Shown here in pieces: positions 40,801-52,800 of a stretch of DNA of 64,000 nucleotides (positions within the stretch are counted from its first letter, which is position 1; the number at the start of each line of letters is the position of its first letter). The notes beneath the pieces are model-generated. The model had not been told where the DNA came from and searched no databases. It was given only the letters and a program-made list of their open reading frames with translations. The stretch comes from Nereocystis luetkeana. Taxonomy: Eukaryota; Sar; Phaeophyceae; Laminariales; Laminariaceae. Both the position numbers and the translations under genes were made by a program. Location of the stretch: NCBI GenBank assembly GCA_031213475.1, contig JARUPZ010000011.1:2170001-2234000 (forward strand), given 5' to 3'.

Positions 40801-43800
40801 AGGGTGCCTGCTGCAGTGTCGATGAAAAAGCGGAAAGCACAAATGGACTCAGGCTGGTATTGCGGGGGACCATAGTAAATAGGACCCACGGTACAGACAA
40901 AAACATACATTTTTTGGTCCTTTTTTTACGAAAATCATTCGGTCCTTTTTACTATGGTCACCCGTAAGAATGCGTTGGCCTTGTTCGTGTTCGTGTTGGC
41001 ATTGTACTTGGAAAGGGTAGAGGTGCAAGGCGGGGGTGAGGGGGTTTAGGGGGGAGTGGCGGAGAGGGGTGAGACGGGAGGGGGGCATTTTGGTACTCAC
41101 GCGCTCTGTACAAAAAAACACTCGCGCGTTGCGTTGATCATTCTTGGATCAACGAGCAACATGTTATATACCTGGTACCTGCTAGTGTGCGGGTTGCTTT
41201 GCTGAGTGGTATCACCCATGGTATGCCAATGTCTGCATAGTCGGCGTCCGAAACCTAGAGCCGGCTCCACCTACCGGATGGAGCCCACCACTCCACTAAC
41301 GAACACTACTGCTGTAGAGTGCCGATTATTGATACTAGGTAGTTTGGTTTCGATGCCGTTTGATGCGTGAGGTGGACGACTCCAATGCTATCAGTGCTGC
41401 CGTACGTGTCCTCCACCCCACCTCTGCAATGAACATCGCCTCTTTTACTTTTACGTGAGAGCATTCCAACATTTTTTCCCTGGTAATTGCGTGATGGACT
41501 GGGTCGACTTTTCTGTAACCCCAACACAGGTTCGAGTTGGCTCTGGCGGCGAATGTAAAGGTGGTGGAGAAACAGCGAGCCGCAGCTGAATTGAAGGCGT
41601 CGGAAGCTAAGTTGGAGGCGTCGAGGTTGGAGGCCGTAAGGGTCCGGGAGAAGGCAAGAGAGCTGCGCGAACGAGAAGAGCACGAGGCGGCGGTGGCGGC
41701 GGCGGCTGCCGTCGCAGCGGCGGCTGCGACGACGGCCGCAGGCACCGTGCAGAAGTGGTGGAGAGGCACGCGGACCAGGCGGACCCTGAACGCGGTGCTC
41801 CTGGAGAGACGGATGGCCTTCTTGTCTGCGGAGCGCCGGCGGCAGGTGAGGGTGTTTGCGGAAGCTTTATCGGAACGAGGAGAGGGAGTGTTGGGGTTGA
41901 TGGTTGCGGGCATCTTGTTTTTTCTTAGATAGGTGGGGGGGGGGGGGGGGGTCGGGGGGGTCGGGTTTCGATTGCTCGTTTTGTTTGTTCGCGTGCGTGC
42001 CGGTAGGGATGAGATGGGAAAGGTTCGTTTTTCTTTTCTGTGGGGTGGTGTCGATGTGCCCTCTTTGTGCCGCAGCTCCAGTCCTCGCAATTTCGATTTT
42101 TCAAGTTGGGTCCGGGCGACAGATGCGCTGTGCTTGATTGACTCGGCTGGCTGACTGTGCTGTCCTGCGGTACCTGACATGCTGCCAATGTTGGCGCTAT
42201 GGTGTTTTGTCGTACTGCCATTTTTGTTTTATGAGTTTTCTGAGTTGTTGTCATGCCAATCAATGCCCGAGCAAGGCAAGGGGGGGGAAGTAAGGGCCGT
42301 GGCAAGCGTCGGTCGAGGGAGATGATACCATGATTTTTCGTCCCATACCACAGGAACTTTGCAAGAGCAGGGCAAGTAGGCCCCGAAGCGCGCAGCGTTT
42401 CCCCCCAGGGTTGTCCCCGACAAACAGAACACATTTGTCTCTGGCATTCTTACACCTGCTAATGCTTGTTGTGCATGCTGAGGATGCGTGCGTAATGGAT
42501 TTCGACGGCGCGTTTGCTGGGGCCTTGAGTTCCCTGGTGTTATCGTAACGTCTTTATTTTGCCATCATGGCACAACGGTGGTACGTACCTACGTGGCTCT
42601 GGTTGTTAGCCTCTGGGTGTCTGTGGCCATCATGGGGAACACCCACCCCACCCAACCCCACACACCCCGTGTGTTTCGGTCACACGTCGCACGGTTCGGT
42701 TGACCATATGCTTCGTATCGTTTTTTGTTTTGATGGGATACTGCTGTTGCTGCAATACGAGAATCAATTGTGCACTACCAGCACCGAGTACGGAATAGCT
42801 CTACTGCTGTAGGAGCAATTGCACCTTGACACATGTTGCTGTATTATATATCATGGTGTGTACAGGTACGTACTATGAAATACCGGGTACCGGGTGCGTA
42901 TACATGACACTTGGGGAGGAAGCATTTGCACCTTGATACCTGTACCTGTACTGCTTCATTATCGCACCAAAACGTGCGCTATGGATTAGGAATTGGAGGA
43001 GCACTTGAGAACCACCCGGGCGTTGACACCTACCGGTGTGCTTTCTTTTCTTTTCTGTGGGCGATGCATCTGTCGTGTGTTTCTTATTGTGGAGCACCTG
43101 CCCCTTGACTCGATGAATCCGCCCCCTATAGTCCGTCACGATGTTCGCTTTCCTTAAAATATTTTTTTCTTCTTTCTGCCGCTTTTTGTTGTTGACATGG
43201 CTTGCTTGGACGCGAAGGAATTCTCCGAGGCGAACATGAAGGACAGCCAGGTAAGGGTAAGGTGCTAGGGTGCAGGTCTGTCTCCTGCTGACTATGGTGT
43301 GATGGGCTTGGCCGGGATGGGTTCATGGATGGGCACTAATGGTAACAGGACAGGAAGGGTACATGTAGGCAGGGAGTAAGAGCACAGAACAAGAAAACAT
43401 ATCGAAATGACGCCGGGAGAAACTGTCTGTTGTATCTGCGTACTCCCAGACCGTTTTCATACAACCATTTTGTCCGCCCCGGCCACTCAACATTCGTGAC
43501 AGCCGGCCAACACGCAGCTTGTCGATCCCGGTATACGATAGTAGATGGTTCTACCAGTTCTACCGGTATACCGACAAATGGTAACTGTTTACGTAGATGG
43601 TACAAGGTTGTCCCGGTATACGATATTAGATGTAAAATGGGTGTACAGGTAGATGATAGATGGATGAACTACACCGGTGTCTTGTATATATCCGCCAGAA
43701 GTTGCCGGTTTTCGTGACGTGCGCCTCTCGTTGGTCGACGAGCACAGGTGCGGCAGAACGTGAGCCATGTTGTTGCCCCGGTAGGGGTATGGCGGAGTTG

Positions 43801-46800
43801 CACATGGAACAAGACTCCCCCCCCCCCCCCGGCCCCCGCCCGTGCGCACTGACTGTACATCCCCCCCCCCCCCCCCCCCCCCCCACTTCCCCCGCGTGCA
43901 CTATAACTGCTGTACATCGCGAACGGAAACAATGGGTCGTGATCTTATTGGCTGACGAGAGCACAGGTGCGGCAGAACATGAGCCGTCGTACTTCGGCAT
44001 CGTCGTCCGTTCGCTTATCAGAGGACTCGCCCATCGCTGGGAACTTGGTGTCGTCCTTCCCGACGGAAGAGTCCGCTGGTGCCGACAAGTCTGTCAGCTG
44101 GTTCGATAAAGTCTTCAAAGGCATTTCCTTCGCGGGAGGCCCGAGCAGGTACTACAGTAGTAGGTGATGAACAATGGTGGGGGTTGGGGCGGGGTGGGGT
44201 CGAGTCGAGGGGGGGGGGGGGGGGGGGGTGATGAGTGTGTATTGTTTTGTTTTAGGTAGTTCGATGGTCGCATTGCTTGTGCATACGGCCAGTCGGCTGG
44301 GTCGATACAGTCGTTGAAGGCGTTTCTGGTTAACCCCTTAAGAACCGCAGTCCCGTTTTGGGGACAAACTACTTGAAATTTGACTGGTTTGTCCCCAAAA
44401 CGGGACTGCGGTTCTAAAAGGGGTAATTACCAATCCCTACTATTAATAATACTTACTACTCTACTGGGTTTTGTGACGAGTGCCTTGCCTCCTCGTTATC
44501 CTCGAAAACCGACGCGGCTAGGTGACCAATAGTTAGAAGGTGGTGGGGGCGGGGATGGGGGGGGAGTGGGGATTGGGGGGGGGGGGGGGCATGAGTCAAG
44601 AATATACATTGTGTGTAGTGGTGAAACGATGGTCGCAACGTTTGAAGGTGGTCTGCCAGTTGGGTCGATGAAGCCGTCGCAGGCCCTTCCTTCGCGTGGG
44701 GATCCCAGCAGATGTCGAAAACTTGAAGGCCTGCGGAAGCTGGGGCGTGGGGGTGCGGACTGGGGTCGGTGGGTGGGTGGGTGGGTGGGTGGGTGGGTTG
44801 ATGGCTATGTATATTCGGTTGCGGTGATTCGGTCGTCACATTGTTTGTAAATGCGGTGGGCGGTCGAGATGATGTGATAACGCTCGAATCTTGTACCAAA
44901 GATACCGTAGGTCACATGCAATGGCGTCACCAATGTCGTTGGAATATGAAGAACACAATTTTTCTATTTAGTGGGGTTCACGTTGCGAAGGTCGAGCGAT
45001 GCGTTCCGTGGGACGCACACCCGGGGTACGTTACGGTACAGCAGTATCAGTTTTATCTTCTTGTCCCGAGCAAGCGCACTTGAACTCGAACGCGCGCGCG
45101 GGTAGCAGCTCTGTGGAAAAATACAGACTATTAGGCCAGTCGTCGCGGCAGAAACTGATGCAAGCCAATTTCAAGGATTTTGCAGCATAAGGTAAATCGC
45201 ACATAGGACAGATAGATCATCTAGATATACCATCTTTAGATAGATAATCTAGATCCTAACCCCCCGTTGTGAGCTTTTTGTCCAGGATCTGTGCAGTACA
45301 GATCCAGTGCAGGGTCTGTACCGTACCGGTCCAACCCAGGAAGTATCTCCTAGATTATGCAGGCTGTAGGGCTCCCACCCACCCGGCAACATGTGTAGAT
45401 CATAATATTAACAGATCAGGAATGCCCATAGCAAATCAGTAATTATTGTATCTTCCCTGAACTATCTAGATCACAATGCAGGAATCTGTTATGCTACGTA
45501 TTAATAATCATGTGCAGATCAAATATGAATAGATCAGGGATGTTCGTAACAGATCAGTGAGGAGTGTATCTTCCCTGAACTATCTAGATCATGACGCAGG
45601 AACCTATTATTCTAATCATGTGTAGATCATAATATTAATAGATCAGGGATGTTCATAACAGATCAGTAAGGAGTGTATCTTCCCGGAAATATCTAGATCA
45701 TGACGCAGGAATCTATTATATTAACGTTTAGATCATAATATTAATAGATCAGGGATGCTCGTAACAAGTCCGTGAGGAGTGTATCTTCCTTGAACTACGT
45801 AGATCATGACGCAGGAATCTGTTATACTAATCATGTGTAGACCATAATATTAATAGATCAGGAATGTTCGTAACAACTCAGGAAGGAGTGTATCTTCCCT
45901 GAACTATCTAGATCATGACGCAGGAATCTATTGCACTAGTCATGTTGATATCAATAGATCAGGAATGTTCATAGCAGATCAGTGAGGAGTGTATCTTCCC
46001 TGAACTATCTAGAGATCATGACGTAGGAATGATCTGTAGGTGATCGGTCCGAGTTGTGGTAAATATACTATCAATAGGTACTTATATATGGGTTACACGG
46101 TTCCCCTCCGGGATTGTGGTTAGGTTGGAAATCCGGGCGGTTTCGCGAAGAGGGAGGGATAGGACAGCAGGCGTTCGCTCCCATCTACTCGTACCTCGTG
46201 CGTAACCGTAGCCGTAGCCACAGGACAAGTAACACCGACCAGTCCAAGCGAGTTCATACAGTAGTTAGTTTTATTGTCGCCAAACACACGTATTACACGC
46301 AAGCTGTGGCGAGTCAAATTAACCGCCAGCCGTCGCGTCGTTTCTTCCCCTGTTTTCGCCCCCTCGCCGGGTCCACAGCAGTGCTGACACGTCGACGAGG
46401 GAAAGCAAGGCCACTAAGCGGCAAGAGGCTGCAGCGGCCATGGTCATCCAGCGCTGGCAACGAGCGCACGCGGACGCCAAGACGGAAACGGCGCGAGCGA
46501 AGCAGGAGGCGAAAGATAGGCGCTGGGCGGTCGGAGCGTTGCACAAGGCGTACTCGATCAAGTGGCGCTTCGAGATCGCAGCTCGAAAGGAGGCGCGGCA
46601 GAAGCAGAAGCAGCGGGAGGAGGAAGAAGAGGAGGAGGTGCGTGCGCGTGCGTGCGTGCGTGCGTTGCGGTGAAGTCGGACGGAGGTTGCTTGGATGAAA
46701 CGCGCGGAGTTCAGCAGAGGAGGGGGGAGGCGGGTGGTGATGTTTTATTGTGTCGTCCAGTGCTGAAAGGGCCTTTTTTATATTTTTATTGTTTAAAAAC

Positions 46801-49800
46801 GACCGTCATGGTTCGGGATGGATTAAAGCATATCGATCTTCATATTTCGGGACAGATTCAATCCAAACGGCCCTTGTTACTGGAGTATTATTTTTTTTCC
46901 GGGTCATATTCAATCCAAATGGTCCTTATATTCGGTATAAATGATGGTCCTTCTGTTCCGGGATAGTCCAATCCAAACGGTCCTTATATTCGGTATATAT
47001 TACGGTCCTTATGTTTCGGGATAGATTCAATCCTCGGTATAGATTACGGTCCTTCTGTGTCGGGACAGATTCAATCCAAACGGTCCTTAAAATTTCGGGA
47101 TATCTTCAATCCAAACCGTCCTTGCAGTTCGGGATATATTCCGATCCTTATAGATTGCGGTCCTTCTGTGTCGGGATATAGTCAATCCAAACGGTCCTTA
47201 CATTTCGGGATATATTTAGGTCCTTGTATTTCGGGACATATTAATCCCAAAGACACATCACGGTCCATTTATTTCGGGACATGTTCAATCCTAACCGTCC
47301 TTATATCCTTAGATTCCGGTCCTTGTGTTTCAGGATATATGTAGTCAATCGCAATAATCCTTATATTTCGGGATATATTAAGGTCCTATTACGGGGGACC
47401 ATAGTAAATAGGACCAAATATTGTTAGTAAAAAAAGCTAAATATAGAGGTTTTTGTGTGTACCACAGGTCCTATTTACTATGGTCCCCCGTAATAGCATT
47501 TCGGTACAGATTCCATCCAAACGGTCCTTCTATTTCAGGATGCATTCAATCCAAACCGTCCTTATATTTCGGGATATAGTCAATCCAAAAGATATTTCTG
47601 GACATATTCAATCCAAACGGTCCCTATCTTTTTGGTGTAGGACTGGTGTGGTGTTTGGTACTGCTATATGGTGGGACTGCCCCATCGCCCATCTGCCTCC
47701 CCCCTTCACGCGGCTGTCGGTTCTTGTTTCCCCCTCCGTGGATCCAAGGCAGGCTGCGCCACCTGACTCTCAATCAACGCTGGGCAGCGGCGGAAACTGC
47801 TAAAGCAACGAGTAGTGTTGTTTGAGTTCGACTCAAGCCACGCTGCTCGTTCCTTCAGCCGTCTCCGCCGCTGCTCAGCGTTGATTGAGATCCAGACGGC
47901 GCAGAGCCCCAGATCTGCGTTGGGTCCGAGGGGTGTACTGATATCATGCGTGGCCGTAGTCGTGTGACTCGTCCCTCTATTACGGGGGGCCATAGTTAAC
48001 AGGACCAAATATTGTTAGTAAAAATGGTTAAACATATACCCTGGTAGGTTTTTATGTACACCATAGGTCCTGTTAACTAGGGTCCCCCGTAATAGTCGTG
48101 TCCGTCTCTGCTGGGCGTTGATTGGAAGCTAGATGGCGTAGAGCCACAGCAGTGCCTGCATTCGCCTGCGTTGGATCCGACGTCGGGAGGGAGGGGGAGC
48201 GAGTACAATGGGCGATGGGGTAGTTTCCGTCGTATCAGTTTTGTTTATTTTTTGTCATCGCTTTCACTTTCCACCTTAACTCGTCGGAGGTGTTACCCTC
48301 AGCGACCTTCTGGACAAGCCGTGGTCACAGGTGTCGTCCCTTCTCCCCCCCCGGTACGTGCCTTTATTTTGTGTCGCGCAGAGGGTTCAACATTCCCACT
48401 GCTCGTCGATTTTCATCGAATGTAGCTAACTCACGCTCTCGCGCTTTTCGCTATTACGGGGAACCATAGTTAATAGGACCAAATATTGTTGGTAAAAATG
48501 GTAAAATATATAGGTTTTTATGTATACCATAGGTCCTATCAACTATGGTCCCCCGTAATAGTCAATCTTTTTATGCAAGAAAAAGTCCTTACAAGCATGC
48601 ACTCGGTGAGACTCGAACCCACGAAATTGATCATATACGAGCGTAGCGATTTCCGAATTACGAGGAACGAGCTTCGATTTTTCCCCACGAAGGCAGTTTG
48701 TACATAGAACGACGATCTCTCAGGTAAAACCTGGAACAACAAACGTACCAGGTAATAATATGGCCGTGAGGCCTGGCGTAAAAATCCGTGTCTCGCGGAG
48801 GGCTCGGATCGCGACTTGATTGCGCTGTTGATTTTTTTTTTTTGTTCAATGAAAGTCCCGGTTCTGTTCATATTTTCATTGATGTTTTGTGTTTTGTGGT
48901 TTTTTTTTTTACGAAGTTACGGTTTCTGTTGTTTTTTTCATCGGTGTTACATGGTTGTTCTTTCTCTTCTCAGGCACGCCGGAGTGGAGAACGCAAAGGC
49001 ACGAGGGGCGGGTTAGGTGGCCTCTGGGCAGACCTCGTGAGGTAAGCCTAGTCAGCTCAGTCGAGTCGTGGATAAGACAATTGCAAGTAACCGAAGCATC
49101 CATAAAAATGGTTGACTTTCTTTGAGATAACTACTCTTATGGCAAAATAGACATTGTTTACCAGTATACCGTACCTGGATACTGTCTGTACCACCCCCGT
49201 TTTCGATTTTTGGATATTACAGCTGAGTTCGATTTTTTGTTTTCCCTTATGAAGACAACACCCGGAGATGTACTCTGGATGTCCCCTGGCGACCGCAGAA
49301 CGCTCTTAAACACTATGTACGCACCGCCATTTTTACTACTGAAACGTATTACATTCATCCCCAAGATTTTCCTCTGCGACGTCCCCCGCGCCGTGTTATT
49401 CGGGTTTTCCGCCGTTTTTCGTATCTCCATTTCCTTTGTTCCACTTTTATCGTTCTGCGACGTCCGCCGGGTCTTGTTGTTTTGTTTCTGCAGGCACGTG
49501 TCTTGGAGGTCCGAATCAGACAGCGACAGTGACAGCGGGTTGTTCGGGAAAGGAAGACGTGGACGCCTCCAAGCAGAGAAGGTGTGACCAGCGGCCAGAG
49601 TTACAGCAGTCGTGATTTTAAGGCCAAGGGTGTACCAACATATTGATGTACCAGGTATACACTCCGGTTGTGATTGAAGATCTAGGATGTGCTTTGTGGG
49701 GTATAAAGTTTGGTTGAGATCCGAGACGGAGGTGTGTTTAGTAGCGTGTAAGCGCTGGGGAACCCGGGTGCCAAACCTGGTTGTTTTGGTCATACTCGGG

Positions 49801-52800
49801 TAGGTACCTGGGTACCAAATCTGGTTGTTCTGGTCACATACCCCGGTAGGTACTTGGGTAGGTACCCGGGCACTCCAAGAGAATGAACCATACCAAACAT
49901 CTCCCTAGATTTAAACCTGGTAGATTTCAACCCTCACGGCCGCGCGGTGGCCCAATATATCCCCAAGTTTCCTTGGCTGCTGCGGTGTGATACCTTCTTC
50001 GCTTGCCATTGCTTTCAGGTACAAAATCTCAGTTGGCTACTTGAAGCAGCCGGTGGATTCAGACCGCTATTGCTCTGTGGCAGTGACGACAGAGATCCGT
50101 TGGATCTGTTACATCATTCACCGCGTGGCTAACTGCACTAAACACATACCTGGTACCATTACATGCACGTACACGACAAGTTTCGGACGTTCCTGCGCGA
50201 ACCCCGTCAACTGTTTTGCTGTTGCCGCGGACTTGGCTCCAACGATCGCCCTTTGCAGTGACGACAGAGATCCGTTGTAGTTGTCTAGAGCACCGATTGG
50301 TTGCCTGCCCAACAGGTATCTGGTATCTATGTATTCATTGCTCACAGCAAGCACCGGGAGGGGCTTGGATTGCGTCGATCGACCGACTGCCGTGTTTTGT
50401 TGCCGCGAGTTACCGACAAGAGAGGACGCCTTCTGTACAACGATCGTGGCTACCCGACAACGGCTATATTACCGTATCACACAGAGTGATAAGATAATAC
50501 ACCACCCCCTGGGACAAAATTCCGAGCCGAGTATCTCGAATCCCAGGAGGGCACGCACATAATATCCATCGAAAAACAGTGGCTTTGGAAATATCTCGTC
50601 GGCATCTTTGCAAAGACACATCGCTCGGCCTTTGTCGAGAAAATCAGCCTTGATATCCGTTCGAGAGTGTGTGTTATCGTGCGCGTCATACGGTGTGTCG
50701 TCCGACAGCGATTCTGCTTATCTATGTATACATACGTAACGATTGTGGTTTCCTCTGTACAGCACACACGCCGATTGTGTGGCTCGACAACGATTGTGTT
50801 GTTGGACAAAGAGCATACTGCTGCTATCCAACAACGATGACGAACGTGTTATCCGACGACCAACATGCTACCCGACCACGGAGTCGTGCCTTATGTACCG
50901 AGTTGTCCTCTGTACAGCGAATAATTTTATCCGACAGCGATTAAAATGATTGCCTGATTGCCTGACCGGGGGAGTACACTAAGAAAACAAACCGGACACG
51001 CCACTAGCCATTTGCGAGACCCAGACAACGGAATATAATAATACCAAGTAAAATACAACGATGACAACAACAAAAATCTCGTTTTTCGTAAGCTCGAAAA
51101 AAAAGCCCACGGCGCTGGTTTGTCTTTCATTTTGACGTTCGGGGAGGAGCGTAGATGTCGGTTTCTTCTTTTGCCGAGCACCCCGGGCGTAACACGAGTA
51201 TGTTTTACCCCGACATGAACACCTGCTGCCGATACCGGTATCGCTGCTGCTCGCACAAGGTGGACGAGGAGGGCGATTGCTGCGATGAAAAGGGCCATGG
51301 TGTGCTAACGTCGGAGGTTGAGGCCTGGAAGTTGTCGTACATCACCAAAGAGGTGCTTGGCTTTTCTAAGGCCATGAATGCCCAGGAGGCAAGGGCTCGC
51401 CTCCACTCCAAACGCGGCACCGACGGTGAGAGGGGTAAAGCTACTGCTGCTGTACCAGGTAGATATTACACTTTGCTGACTAAATGTCGCCGACTAGCCA
51501 TTCGTTGGCTGTACATTACGGTAGGTTTCCTGCGGTACTTGGAGAAGATGGTGAGAGATCGGAAACCGTCTCGAGAATGATCTGTTGGTTGTTGTTCCAG
51601 AGATAAGTAGGCGTTTTGGTTCATAATCTTTGGCTAGAATAACTCACTCTGATAGCAGTAGCGTTCGGACTGTTTCGTTGATAGCGTGAGTGGGAATACG
51701 AAGTGGATAACAGCACGGAACGGTGCGGACAGACTGGTAAAACACGCCAATAGACAGGGCTGCTGCTGGGCCAGGTATATCGGGATTTCTACTGTAATTA
51801 ATTAGTGCAGTACAGCATCGTTGCTTTATTTAGTTCGTACCGGGTACTTCGAAGTAAATATATATTTGACGAATAATGAGGCGTGTCTGCTGCGATCAAC
51901 TGACGATTTGTGGCTTGAATTGCGTTTTTTGTTGTATACCTGGTAGTAAAATACTTGTAGTAAAGTTGGGTGGTTGGCTTATTCTGCTCTCCCCGACAAA
52001 TACCTAGCCGTGTGGTTTTCCAGCCAACTGAGAAGCCCTAGCAAAATCAGAGGCGCCTTGCTTCCTTACCGCATGAGCTTGATGCACAACAGCTGCTACG
52101 TTATTCTTCGCGTCGCGGATACTATGATCTCCGTCGCGTTCTGTGTCCGTCCGCACTATGAGGGTTGTCCGGCAGTCTTTTTATGCTTGATAGATACTAT
52201 TTCGGGGGACCATATTTAATAAGACCTCCGGTACACACAAAAACCTATATATTTCGCTATTTTTACTATTAATAACAATATTTGGTTCTATTTACTTTGG
52301 TCCCCCGCAATATGAGCGGGGCCAGCCATAAAACGGAGAAAGCTTCCTGAAGTCGTATCTCGTGAACCACTGTGACTTGAACTACATAAATTGGAATCAC
52401 TTACCCTGACACACCACTGCTTGTACCAAAAAAGTTGATAAAAAAATCTACTAACCTTTTCGCCGAGATATTCGCGAAAAGCCGAAAAAAACATATTTTT
52501 TTTTCACTAATTTCTCAAGAAATTATCGTTTTCGATCAAGATGAAATGTGGTGGAGACAGAGCTGACGGCATATGGGGAAGGTCAATGTGAGTTTCGTTG
52601 CCCAATTCGCCACCCACCCATCAAAAGGTATGACCAAAACTCGATTCCATATATAAATCCAAGTAATTACGAAAAAATGGCCCTTCTGCGACGCGCCGCT
52701 CATTTTTGTTTTTTTTGCGCTGAAGTTTGAATCGCATATCCAAAGGCACTGAGTGTCGACCTTCAGTGGTTTCTTGTTTTTTCACTGTTTTTGGTCGCTG

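Noticed and set aside
46114..46698. 194-residue plus open frame through exon 11
   Set aside because: It reads the wrong frame across the exon (Arg-rich). The alternative frame gives an IQ-like motif and fits splice phase on both sides.
50019..50132. Possible exon after GCTTTCAG (VQNLSWLLEAAGG ...)
   Set aside because: Phase fits, but the sequence contains a locally duplicated segment, has no family match and runs to a stop without a convincing donor.
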